Source: Paramoeba atlantica (taxonomy: Eukaryota; Discosea). Taken from it: a stretch of 64,000 nucleotides of DNA. Below are positions 51,581 to 61,883 of the stretch, in pieces (position 1 is the stretch's first letter; each line of letters begins with the position of its first letter). The notes beneath the pieces were generated by a model. It worked only from the letters and a program-made list of their open reading frames with translations. It made no database searches and was not told where the DNA came from. The stretch is from positions 62,001 to 126,000 of the forward strand of contig CDRNVI010000062.1 in NCBI GenBank assembly GCA_977017575.1, given 5' to 3'. The position numbers and the translations under genes were made by a program.

Positions 51581-53360
51581 GTCTCAGGTTGCATCGCACC
51601 AGTTCCGCCGACCACCCCGAGTCGGCGATTAAACCCTCAGAAGGGAGGAAACACCAGTATACGGACCCGTCTTCCGCCTCGAAAGGGGTCCATGTACATG
51701 CGAAGTCGTGAGCTAGTGCCAACGTGTGGCAAAGGAAGAAGGGAATATTTTCTGCGGGGAGGGGGGATTTCGTGTTGATGCACGAGCCGTGTGTTGTTCC
51801 GTCGAACACCCTGACATGGTGTCCGTATGGCGAATCGTTGAAAGGTACGAGCAGGGTGGCCCAAATGCTGGGCGAGGCGCCCACGTCCTCGTCTGTCTCC
51901 AGGTAGGGGCCTCCATGGTCGCTGGTGAGACATACGCGGTCCGACGGGACCCCTAGCGTGCGGCCGACTGTGTGAGCTAAGCCTTGGAGTGGGCATCCGG
52001 GTGGGACCGGAACCATGATGTGCCCCATAGCGTGGGGCCCTAGATGCAGGTTAACCTTGGTCCAGACCTCCTCATGGAGTTCCGGAGGGGGAGGGGGGGC
52101 GTCCCTGGTGGGCCGTGCGCTCCCCCCGACTGGTGGCGAAATCGAGGGGCGTCAGCCATAGGGGGCGGCGGAGAGTTTACTTCAATGTGCCCACTCGCCG
52201 GGGTTGTCGGGGCCCTGTTTACTAAGGCGATGCGCTGCAGTTCCCCGAGCCACACGTTGTGGAGTTCGGAGGCTGAGGCCCACTGGAGGTCTGAGATATC
52301 TGAAGCTCCCCACCGGTGTTCCTTGAGAAGGTGGGCGGCGGTCGCGCGGACAGCGGCCTGTTCGTGGACGAGCTTATGTTCCGCCAACTTCCGCTGATCG
52401 AGGAAGACTCGCCCACAAGTATGACAAAGATGTGCTCGATCCTCGACCAGTTTGCGTTCCCTATGCTCCTGCCTCGCGTCCTGGCAGAGTAGGGCGAGCC
52501 ACTCTGAGATGATGTCGTCCCGCGCCCTCGCGAAGTCGGCCTTCAGAGCTCGGGCAGCGCTCGCTAGACGATGCTCTTCGACTTCGTGTCCGAGTACACT
52601 AGGTCCGAGGACACTCCATCCTTGCGTCCCCTATTGAAGAGAGCCCCCATAATTTCGGCATTCTTAGATGCTATGATCGCAAGTTGGTCCTAGAGAGGGG
52701 GTGCTTTGTCAGTTACGGTGCCGGAGGGGTTCTGTACCTTGGGTTGATAGGCGCGGAGGGATGGGTGAGAGCAATCTGGCCTTGTCCGCGTAAGAGTGGG
52801 TCAAATGGGTGGGCGTCGGCCGAGGGGCGAAGGAGACCTGGGAGGAGGAGCGGGTGCGGGGGCCTTCGGCTTGACGGAGGCTCGGCTTGCGGGGAGCCGA
52901 CCGGCCCCTGGACGTGGCGCGCGTGGGGGTAGAGAAACGTGAACGAGAGCGTGTTCTACGGCCTGGGGATGTGTCCCGTCCCGGGGAGATTCTGGCGGGT
53001 GATGAGTGGCTACCAGCGCTCTGGCGTTCGGCGCGGAGTTCAACACACCCCGGGCATAGAAGGTTAAAAGGTCGCCTCGGGGAGAAGGGCTGCGCGCAGA
53101 AACCACACGGCCGGTTGTCGAGGGAGGAGGAGGCCCCCGCGTGACGACGGGGGGAGGTCTGCTTGGGTCCACCGTGGGCGGGCCCGAGAGAAGAGGAGTG
53201 GTCCCGCGGAGATCGGGACAATCGTCGAGATGAATCAGCGCACGGCTGGCACATCCGGTGGGAGGGGGAGAGTGGTTCATACTTCGAACCTCAAGTTGCG
53301 CAAAACAAGATTCCCTGGAGCGGGGGTTTTGCCATGGGGGTAAAATAACGAAGAAAATTT

Positions 53361-53396
53361 AACAAGGTACAGAAACTGTATCTTATCGTTAAAGTT
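53361..53396 (-). other. Spliced-leader-like sequence
   Basis: The minus strand reads AACTTTAACGATAAGATACA then GTTTCTGTACCTTGTT. Kinetoplastid spliced-leader exons begin AACTAACG and contain GATACAGTTTCTGTAC followed by an ATTG-type end, so the likeness is strong in the 3' half. No GT donor and no SL intron follow; the sequence runs straight into the retroelement 5' region. It therefore looks like a spliced leader copied along with an mRNA, not an SL RNA gene. Confidence 0.6.
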
Positions 53397-53574
53397 AAAT
53401 CTTTATCGGTAAAATGATATCGCAGAACATAACCTATTGAACACCAATTTAAATTTTAGAATTACAAGACGCTGTGGAGCAAATTTATGATCAAAGCGAT
53501 GATGAAACTGACATGGAAGAAAACCGTTCTGAATTAGAAATGGTTCAACGAATCTAAGTCATTCCGGATTGCTC

Positions 53575-53760
53575 CGATTGGTCACTGGCAGGCCAGACCC
53601 TTCACATGTAGATTTGAAACTTTCGAGGCCGAAGTCCTCTACCTGTTTTCGTTAGTACAAGGCGGCAACAACGTGCTGCTACCAACCCGTTGCGTCGACG
53701 AACCCAAGACAATCTTCAAAAGTTATCATTCCTGCAGCTACGTAGCATTCCTGTAGCCGT
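53575..53760 (+). other. Coding-like relic, partner of 4074-4240
   Basis: Plus-strand peptide QARPFTCRFETFEAEVLYLF, then VQGGNNVLLPTRCV. See 4074-4240. An upstream open stretch at 53465-53560 is acidic (DQSDDETDMEENRSELEM). Confidence 0.45.
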
Positions 53761-54193
53761 TAACATTCTCCCCGGAACGGTAAACCGGACTACGGTTTAA
53801 AATCCCGGTATGACGGCGTCGTCTTCACCAAGAAAGTTGCACCAAGAACCTTTGTGCATCGATCTTTGTGCGCCATCTGTGTCCCCCCCTTTGAAGACCA
53901 CTGGGCGTGGCCCTGCCTCGCCTTATCCCGATGCAACAGTCGGTTGCAGTGCACCCCTCCGGCTGTGTAAAGAGGTGGTAAGTTGTCTGGAGAATCTGAC
54001 ACCCCCCTTACTTCACCACACGTCCAGTGACTAAATGTGGTGAAGTAAGGGGGGAGGCGAAGTAAGGGGGGGTAACGGTATGTGGAAGCCGGGTTCAGGC
54101 GGGGGGTGCAGGGGGTGTAGGAGAGTGCAGGGAGGCTCTGCAGCTGGCAATGAAACATTCTAAGGATTCACACAGATTGGTGCCCATACATGT

Positions 54194-55352
54194 GAGGGGC
54201 TGCGGGTGACGTTAACCGCGGTCTCGCACGGTCTCGGCGCGGTCTCGCGCGGTCTCATATTTGTAAAATGGGCTAGAGGGTAAAAACACGACTTGCAGAT
54301 TAGGTAAAATGGTATTTGAGGTGAACACTAAACATCCGCTTTGACACACTTAAAACCATCACGAATAATAAGCAGAACTTAAAATATGATCTTCTCTCTT
54401 TCTCCTTCAACTTTTCCTGAACGCGTCCTTTTTAGTTCAGCCGCGGGAACGAGACTACACGGTCTGATGTTCTTATTTCTTTCGCCGTATAATAGGACGG
54501 CGTGGGGACATTCTTCTCCTGATCTGCAGCCGTGGGACAAGCTTCTGGGGTCTGAGATGCTGGCTTCTGAGATGCTTCATCCGCCCCTCGTTTGAGCCGG
54601 CGACGATGCCGGTAGGTCACGCAGGCACGAGAACGCCTCCCGGATACAGAGCGCCACAAACTATCCACGAAGTCTCCTACTTCGTTGTCCCGTCGAGGTG
54701 CATACATCGGGCTGAGTTCCAGGAAGCTTTGGAGATCCTGGGCAGCTTCTCCAACAAAGTAAACGGCGTGCGACGGAACATCCATAAGCAGATGCCCGCG
54801 GCGATCTACGATGTGAAGAATGGCGCGCTCCAGTATCTGTGGCGTAATGTCTATGCCACAAACGGAACGGCCCCCGTGAAGGAAACTATCCATGGTGCGA
54901 TGAATGCGTTCCAGGATTTCTTCGACTTTTGCTCCTAGCTCTTCTTCTGTGATAATCAGCTTCGGAGGGGTAAATACGTTAACACGTTTCGTGAAAACCC
55001 TCTTGGTTGAAGCTAAAACAACCTCATAGATCGCCTTTTCACTTTCAACCTCCGAGGGGTTCGCAATTCGAGCTTTTAGGTCAGCATTACTCTCAATTCC
55101 AGTCATTGACAAGACAAAAAGATACGGAAAGCGAATTAACAAACTAAAGATGTTCAAAAATAGTCTTACTTCTATCTTCATCAAGGCCTACAATATGAGT
55201 ACTCCATACACATCGTATATACGAAGTGAAAATTCTTTTTTATTCAAATTATGCTCTACTCTCCATCCAAAAACTAGTATTTTTTTGTCTCTCCAAGCCA
55301 AGAGCAAACCGCGGTCTCGCGCGGTATCGTGTGCCACGACCCGCAGCCCCTC
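54194..55352 (-). mobile_element. Element G2: ORF1-only GAGGGG element
   Basis: GAGGGGCTGCGGGT at 54194 and inverted at 55352, each followed inward by copies of CGCGGTCTCG. 1159 bp. It carries ORF1 but no transposase. Directly outside the right end, ATGAGGGGCTG begins another partial end, as at the F/G1 junction. Confidence 0.82.
54432..55106 (-). CDS. ORF1 of element G2
   Basis: 224 residues if started at the ATG at 55106, which aligns with the start at 46300. An in-frame ATG at 55181 would add a hydrophobic N-terminus (NIFSLLIRFPYLFVLS). Shared blocks with G1 ORF1: STKRVFTKRVNVFTPPKLII, RTMDSFLHGGRSVCGIDIT, ILHIVDRRGHLLMDVPSHAV, DNEVGDFVDSLWRSVSGRRS. Then a basic patch (RHRRRLKRG) and the end SDRVVSFPRLN. 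Still fully open although the element lacks a transposase, and the proteins differ at about half their residues, which suggests selection on ORF1. Confidence 0.75.
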   Translation of the reverse strand: MTGIESNADLKARIANPSEVESEKAIYEVVLASTKRVFTKRVNVFTPPKLIITEEELGAKVEEILERIHRTMDSFLHGGRSVCGIDITPQILERAILHIVDRRGHLLMDVPSHAVYFVGEAAQDLQSFLELSPMYAPRRDNEVGDFVDSLWRSVSGRRSRACVTYRHRRRLKRGADEASQKPASQTPEACPTAADQEKNVPTPSYYTAKEIRTSDRVVSFPRLN

Positions 55353-55737
55353 ATGAGGGGCTGTATGTTGACCCGTAAAACAGCAAAAAAAAGAGCCTTG
55401 GAAAATATGAACCTTGGAAAAAACAGTAAAATAGAGGAAAAAGCGAATCTAAAAGTTGTATAGTACCCTGAGTGTCCTCCACCATTTGTAGTACTTTTTT
55501 GGGTCTTTTTGGAACTGAATAATTGAGTTCATAACTATTTTTATAACTTTTTGAGGACATCTTTTTAAGGCCTTAATGCTTTTTATATAGCCTCTATAAG
55601 GCATTTGTGGTTGTTATAATGTTTTTTATCTCAGGAGAGAACTAGAGAACTAGGAAGAAAAAAGAAACAAAGATATTTGCTAGGGGAACGAGATCTATCA
55701 AACACAATGGAGAGTCTGTAATTAGTATCTGTAGATA

Positions 55738-56502
55738 CAGGGAGTGGCACGAAAATATGGGGGAGGGTCAAAATTTTTATAACTTGTCCAATTTTGAAAA
55801 GTAGCACCGCATTCGAGAGCTCTCGCAGAGTTACGTGTCACCTGATAATGCATTTCCCGTATCCAGGGGGGTAGGCCCCTATGCCAAAGGAGCTGAAAAC
55901 ACCAATTGCAAGTTTCAAAATTTGAAAAATATCTCATTTAATATCCACAATATCCTCCATTTTTTGGTAATGTAATCTTAATACGAGTTGGAACTGTCCT
56001 CAAAGTGTCTAAAAATGATTTTTTCTGTTCTCCTTTCAACAATTCAATCCCAGATGCGATCGCCGATCGCAACTCTGACCGATTTGTGGGGCATAATGAG
56101 CTTTCGTGGGCATCAGTTATCCCACAAATATTTTCTTCATACTTCCTTACTAAAAGTATGTGGTGGGTAACTTTAAGCTGTCCTCGAGGACTGTAACAAT
56201 TCCGATCACGGTGCTGTGCACCCCTGCTATTGAAATAATCCTGTTTCTGTGGGATAACGAGGCGAAAAGGTAAAAAAATAGAAGGAAAATACCTAAAATA
56301 TCGAAAAAATCGAAGAATCTGAAAAAAATTGCAAGTTCCAAAAATGTATTTTTTTGTCCCGAATAAAAACAAATTAAAAACACGGGAAACGCAGTATCAG
56401 GTGACACGTATCTCTGCGAGAGCTCTCGAATGCGGTGCTACTTTCCAAAATTGGACAATTTATACGAATTTTAACCCCCCCATATTTTCGTGCCACCCTC
56501 TG
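55738..56502. mobile_element. Tc1/mariner-like MITE with about 115-bp TIRs
   Basis: Ends CAGGGAGTGGCACGAAAATA and inverted CAGAGGGTGGCACGAAAATA, TA on both sides (55736-55737, 56503-56504). The TIRs contain GAGAGCTCTCG. It splits sequence similar to the small insert at 40464-40573 (TAGTATCTGTA before, GTTTCTGTGAGTCGCTG after). Confidence 0.85.
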
Positions 56503-56504
56503 TA

Positions 56505-57900
56505 TGTGCGGGTTTCTGTGAGTCGCTGTGGGCTGCTGTGGTTCGCTGCGAGTACTTTTTTTCGTCGGAAGACCCCGAAAGACTGGAAGAGGGACTTCAA
56601 AAGATTGGTGATGCTCAATGGCCAAAAAAAAGAAAGCTGACCATATCTAGAAAAAGTGTCCAGCTGGCCACTTTTTCAAGGGCGAACTCGCCGTGAAAAA
56701 TCATGCCTTTTTTTGTTTCATTTGCTATGCCGTCGGCTACTGAAATGCGTTTCAAAAAGATGGTTCTGGAAGTTAGTTTGGGACCTGAGAAATATTCCAC
56801 AAGCCTTCAAAAAGCTGTGGTCTGTCAATTTGGGGAACATAATCAAGCATCTTCTCGTTTTTTTTGGATTGTAAATGCCCGCATTCCGAGTCGTGTTTTT
56901 GGTAAAAGGGTTCTAAAAACTGCTGACTGCACTCGATTCTTTTCATGTTTGGGGAATTACAGAGACTGATTCATGATCAATATCTCTGTTTTCAAAATTT
57001 CGATAAAAATCGTTTTTATGCTCGCTTTATGCCCATTTTGGGCTCGCGGAATTTATCTTAGTACAGTCCCGTTCCGGCCATATTGCAGGAGTTCTCTGGA
57101 GAGTGCGCCATGAAGATTGATAAAATAAGTGGTGTAAAAGTGATATTTGGAGGAAGAGGTTTAGTAGAAAAATATTCTAAAGACGGCAGCTGTTGAAATA
57201 TAAATGCATAAATGCAGTCAAAAATACCAAAATGGAATGGAAAAGAAAGAGACACCTTCTGATGAGGAACGAAAAAAAGCGCGTTAGATACTCATCGCAT
57301 CTCCCCCAATAAAATACCGGTGAAACGGTTATTAAGGATAAAAGTAATTAAGGCAGAACGGATTTAAAAATTTATTATTGCCTTAATTAAAGTGGCGCTG
57401 ATAAAAGCCCAAAACAGTTCTTATTTAAATATTGTCGTTTGTAGCATAAATATCACATTTCTGCTAAAAGTGTTCAATTTCTGATCATTTTGCATGTTTT
57501 TCGAACTTTTCTAGACGAGCTTCGCATGTTTCGCCTACCTTTACGGTCTTCAACCAGTTCAACGTGTGAGAGAAAAGCTAAAACGATCATTGAAAGGAGA
57601 AGTCCGAGACGGAATCATGAAATTATTTTTTCCCCCAAAATGACAAAAAATTAATTATTGCCTTAATTAAAGCTGCCTTTAATTAAAGTTGCCTTAATTT
57701 TAATTACCCTTAATTGAAGTTTCTACGGTAATTTTTCCGCTAATTAATATTCCGTTAACTTTTATTCCCATGATTATTATTCGGTCAATAAGTACTTTGA
57801 CGGCATTTTTGACAAATTTAGACAAATTGCCCTATTGGAAGGAGAATCGCGCATGAGCCTATTAAATAGGGGGGATAGTATTTGTAAAAGGGACAGTAGT
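56505..57900. other. Stretch without a recognised gene
   Basis: No family recognised. 57330-57780 is rich in CCTTAATTAAAG words. Confidence 0.4.
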
Positions 57901-57947
57901 TATTTCCAAACCTTTCGCTTCTTATGACTCCGAAAAAAGTGATACAG

Positions 57948-58451
57948 TTACTTTCTTTGTTCCACCAGCTTTTCAATGAGTGCGTTACCCTTCTTACGGA
58001 ATTGTGCTGCCTCAACTGAAAGTGCCTTGCGTTGAGCGGCTGACAACTTCTGGTATTTGGCAGATACTTTCTTTACCGCAACTCGGAATAGCACCTTTCG
58101 ATCTTTGCAGTTTTTCTTTTCCGCATTGTATATCGCTGGCATGTTACGCTGCACGAACAAACTATAAGGATGACATTTAGCACTTTGAACTTGAGCTTTC
58201 AGTGAATGTTTTCGCTTCATATTCTCGGCAGCAATCTTACTGTAGGACTGGACCTGAGCTGGAGATAACTTTTTAAAAGCGGCATGTGCTCCGGCGAGAT
58301 CTGAGAATCCCTTTTTACCTTTGAAAAACTTTGACATAAATACACGCAGTGCACTTGTCGGGGCTGATTTTCCAGCCCACGGCTTATTGATAACTTTACG
58401 ACGAAGCTTTGCGATGTTCTTGGCGAGGTTTGGAAGCGCACGAGAAAACAT
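57948..58451 (-). CDS. Two-HMG-box protein 4
   Basis: 167 residues from the ATG at 58451; a longer frame to 58583 exists but the upstream part is not conserved. FSRALPNLAKNIAKLRRK start, box 1 SAPTSALRVFMSKFFKGKKG, box 2 CHPYSLFVQRNMPAIYNAEK. The 3' flank (CTTTCGCTTCTTATGACTCC) matches that of copy 3. A Merlin-type transposase gene starts 190 bp upstream in the opposite direction. Confidence 0.78.
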   Translation of the reverse strand: MFSRALPNLAKNIAKLRRKVINKPWAGKSAPTSALRVFMSKFFKGKKGFSDLAGAHAAFKKLSPAQVQSYSKIAAENMKRKHSLKAQVQSAKCHPYSLFVQRNMPAIYNAEKKNCKDRKVLFRVAVKKVSAKYQKLSAAQRKALSVEAAQFRKKGNALIEKLVEQRK

Positions 58452-58640
58452 TAGAGATAGAAAGACAGGGAGCAAGCTAAATAACCCAGTATAGCGTAGA
58501 ATACCATTATCCGGAGGGATTGAACGAATAATACACACTTTTTTTTTGTGATTTCTTGAGTGACTTGTATGAAATGTTAACATTATTTGTTCGTTTTTCT
58601 AGAAACAAATGACTAGCACTACCTTTTCTCTGGCTCTTGA

Positions 58641-59186
58641 ATGAACTACACGGGTTGTCCCCATTTTGAATGCGCTTTGCTAATTAGCCTGAGATCATTA
58701 GATTCTGCCACAGAAGAGGATTGCATATTACGGTTAAGAAACTATAAACTTGTTGTGCAGAAAGTTTCCTGTGAGCATAGGTATGAAAGAATGTCGTGTA
58801 TTCTCAAGGGCGATAAGTTTCACTGCCCCGTACGCTCGTACCGCAAGTTAATGTCACAGAATGGCCCCTTCAAACATTTAAAGACCAAAGTTTCTGCCAA
58901 GCAAATTTTTATTGGGATTGTATCATTCTCATATAGCATGCTCCGCACTGAAGTAGCAAAGGAAGAAGAAGTTTCTCAAAGAACCGCAGTCTTCCAACGC
59001 CGGACCATCGAAAAGGCACTGCCAGAAATTCGTCAGACCCGCCAGCGGGATGCCCAGAGCACAGTCTTCTTTATGCAAGTTGACGAAACATGGTTCTCAA
59101 AAGTTAACAGCTATCCAAACTGTTCAGACGCTGGTGGAGTGCTCTCGTGGCAACAAGCTGGAAGAGATTCATGTCCATAGTGGCAG
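58641..59186 (+). pseudogene. Merlin/IS1595-type transposase, 5' half
   Basis: ATG at 58641, open to 59180. A Cys-containing N-terminal section resembles that of the transposase at 38644 (both start with a GC-x-x-F pattern), and the first catalytic D is in FFMQVDETWFSKVN. Coding similarity stops where the AT-rich insert begins near 59187. The 3' part is found at 61884-62053, after two nested insertions. Confidence 0.72.
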
Positions 59187-59614
59187 TTAATAATTATTAC
59201 AATAGAAATTATTAATAATTTTTGTTTTAAAAAAATCCTAATTATCAATAATTATTAATAATTCTTCAATGGTACTTAAAAAGCTCAAATTTGAGGCAGT
59301 CTTTGGGAAAAAATGTATCTAAGGGGAGCAAATTTCACTTTCTTTCGGACTGACACCATGTTTGGCAGCTGACCTAAGGAGGGTATGGTGAAAGACGGGG
59401 AATTGTCCGATTGTGTGCATCAAACAGGGGTCCTTAACACGTCCAAAACTTTATTGTAATCCTTTTATGGTACTGTCCCCCCCCACTTAAGCGCAACCAG
59501 GTTTTGGCCTAAAATTGCGCATAAGTAGCCGGGTCAAAAAAAGGGGTGAAATTTTTTTTTGCTTCAATCATGAGTTATATACGCGGGGTGCCCTTGGGGA
59601 CTGCTTTTTATATA

Positions 59615-59851
59615 CTATCCTCCCTATCCTAGCGTCCCCTTGCTGGGAGGAAATGCAACGCTAGGAGGGGGGGGGCAAAAACTGGGGCCGAAGAATTGCT
59701 AAGCTGAAAATGTTGTGGGATTACTGAGGAAGATTTTCAAAAAAATCGCTGTTTAGAGTACATTTTTACCATAGCTTCGCAGCAAGAGACAGTCTAGAAA
59801 GCAACGCTAATGAGGGGGGCTACCGAGGCAACGATAGGATAGGGGGGATAG
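59615..59851. mobile_element. Small nested TIR element
   Basis: CTATCCTCCCTATCCTAGCG at the left and inverted CTATCCCCCCTATCCTATCG at the right, flanked by TA; it shares its right TA with the next element. Confidence 0.7.
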
Positions 59852-59853
59852 TA

Positions 59854-60065
59854 CTGTACCCCCCTAGTTATCTGTCACAACTTTTCGTGGAAAGGTGACA
59901 AATAAGTAGGGGGGTAAATTTCATTTTAAGATTTTTTTGGAAAACAATAGCTATGAAAGTGACAGATAACTAGGGGGAGTAATTGACGAAAAAAAATTGA
60001 AGGACCGAAAAGTGGCAGATAACTAGGGGGGTGACGTGTGAGAGATAACTAGGGAGGAGGTACAG
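59854..60065. mobile_element. Small C-rich-ended element (TAGTTATCTGTC type)
   Basis: CTGTACCCCCCTAGTTATCT at the left and inverted CTGTACCTCCTCCCTAGTTA at the right, TA at 59852-59853 and 60066-60067. Several inverted GACAGATAACTAGGGG copies. Confidence 0.75.
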
Positions 60066-60893
60066 TACTTCACTTGTATGGTTACTTATGCCCGCGAATG
60101 ACCACATCACGGGGTGAGTGGCTTTTTTGCGAGCACCCGATCAATTGTAGGAAAAGAACGGACTTTTAAGAGCATGGGTCCGAAATATAAATTAAAGTTT
60201 AGTTTTTCATGCACTTGTAGTGCAGTTACCCACGTTGTCTTTACCCGCCCCACATCTAGGCGGTGCCGCACGCTGGTGCGCTGATCATTTCAAAAGCGTA
60301 CAGTACGTGGCAGGAGAGTTCCTCTGATGTACAGTACAGTATAGTATGCAACTAGCCGTACAGATCGGTGGAGGTCAGTGTGGATCAGAAGAGATCGCTG
60401 GAGATCGATGATCATTTTTGAACACCCAAAGGGACTACCTGCAGACTCTCCATTTCAACAGCGGCGAAAATTGGTACAAAAATTCGTACCACAAAAAAAA
60501 TATCCCGCCGCTTTGCGGCGCTGTTCTTCTGAACGATGTGTCAAAGTTGCGCTTAAGTGGCCGGGTCAAACGGTTGCGCATAAGTAGGGGGGGACAGTAC
60601 TGTAAACGTAGTATAAATGGTTGCACTGAAAGTGCATATCAAGCTCTCCTTGGTACCATATTGTCTGACTGAACCTTAATTTTTCACGCTCAGGGTATCG
60701 TTCAGAGCATCTTAATAATTATTAATAATCGCTAATAATTCTTTAATAATTATTATTATTAAAGCCTAAAATTATTAATAATTCTGCCACTATGTTCATG
60801 TCACGCCAGTATACCCCAAAAAAGTAAAGTATGCACCAAAAAAGCTAAGAATACTTAATCCTTCCCATCGAGACTATGTGTAACTCCTCGCGC

Positions 60894-61872
60894 AATCCAA
60901 TCCAATCCAAAATACCGACAAAGTCGGCTAAAACACTTAGCACTTTCACATTAAACATTTCCATCTCTATCGCCTCCAAATTCAGAGTTTTTGTGCCTCC
61001 AAGACTAGAGCACACAAACAGCATAAAGTAATGGAATATAAAACTTCCTCAAGGCATATTCCAGAACACGTACGGAGATACACAACAAGCACTCACACTT
61101 ACTTTGGTGTCCCCCTTCCACCGTCAGTTCTCGTAGCTTTCTGGCGAATTTAGGTTTGGGGAATGGAACGCTAGATTCTTCAATTAATTGTAGCTCTTTA
61201 TAACTCTTGTTCTTGATAGCTGTGGCTTTCAATGTTTTCCATTTTTTTGTAGTAGCACGTTCGTAGTCAACCACTGGCTCAAGTGAAAGTTTTAGCTTTT
61301 CGGTGAGACGAAACCAATGTTCTCGATCTGTAGCATAAACCAATGTCTCTTCTAAAGTTATACCCAATACATGCTTCGCTTGGAGAAGGACGTCTCGAAT
61401 TAGATTTATGTCTCCATTGCACCAGCTCTCGATAGTTCGGAGAATGTCTCAGCATGTGTCCGGTAAGTTTGGCTCTCTGAACTTTGTGAGTAGTGGAAAA
61501 TCGTGATGTATTTACGTAGAGAGAGTCTGTAGGATAACAAAAACCATACTCGTCCAATTTGTTGCACTGAGATGCAATTCTTCCCATCGTATTAATTTCG
61601 ACATCAATCGAACGCAACATTTTTTGAGAAATGTACAATGCGCCCGAACCAAAGTTCAGAATAGGGTATATAAGCACGTCGTATAGTCTGAGTTTAAGAT
61701 GAGAGCTTAAGGATGAAATCCATATTCCTCGCATGCGGGCAAATGAGGACCAGGCAAGTTTCAAACGATCTTTGATTGTAGATGATGTTTCATTGTCGTG
61801 AAGATGCCCTAGATGTCGATACGAATCTACTCTAGGTACCGTTTCCAGTTCTTTTGTCTGGAGATTCTTATT
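60894..61872 (-). mobile_element. 5'-truncated LINE with 11-bp target duplication
   Basis: CTCCTCGCGCA occurs at 60883-60893 and 61873-61883, directly outside the insert. The minus strand encodes the C-terminal part of a LINE reverse transcriptase: DSYRHLGHLHDNE, RLYDVLIYPILNFGSGALYI and AKLTGHMLRHSP, with a frame change near 61330-61380. The 3' end is a short GGATT repeat (ATTGGATTGGATT on the minus strand). A classic target-primed insertion into the Merlin-type transposase remnant. Confidence 0.88.
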
Positions 61873-61883
61873 CTCCTCGCGCA

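Larger units (their letters stand above)
50900..53396 (-). mobile_element. 5' part of a LINE-like retroelement (ORF1 region), broken
   Basis: GC-rich minus-strand block, unlike its surroundings. Near the 5' end a zinc-binding segment CGFCAQPF and LLCPGCVEL is encoded (about 53045-53130). Further on, GCIEANPGP (51552-51580) resembles a 2A ribosome-skipping motif, known in L1Tc and ingi retrotransposons. The 3' end (50930-51030) encodes KIVTAWNLILSVKRFLFFPG, recalling the region before the RT of CRE/R2-type LINEs. No RT domain is present. It looks 3'-incomplete and decayed. It starts with a spliced-leader-like sequence. Confidence 0.5.
59473..60597. mobile_element. C-rich-ended TIR element (GCGCAAC type)
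   Basis: CTGTCCCCCCCCACTTAAGC at the left, inverted CTGTCCCCCCCTACTTATGC at the right, TA at 59471-59472 and 60598-60599. TTGCGCATAAGTAG words repeat inside. Confidence 0.78.
59188..60783. mobile_element. AT-rich-bordered insert holding nested elements
   Basis: Borders are TAATAATTATT-rich, as at 8440-8830. Outside, CATGTCCATAGTGGCAG (59170-59186) faces an inverted copy CTGCCACTATGTTCATG (60784-60800). Inside lie at least three TIR elements (59473, 59615, 59854). Confidence 0.55.

Noticed and set aside
53361-53396. A functional SL RNA gene
   Set aside because: No GT donor, SL intron or Sm-like site follows on the minus strand; the sequence leads straight into retroelement coding DNA.
53790-54158. 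A minus-strand frame of 122 codons
   Set aside because: Built on C-runs and repeats next to element G2; no family.
56703-56969. A plus-strand frame of 88 codons
   Set aside because: No recognisable family or neighbours; too short to support.
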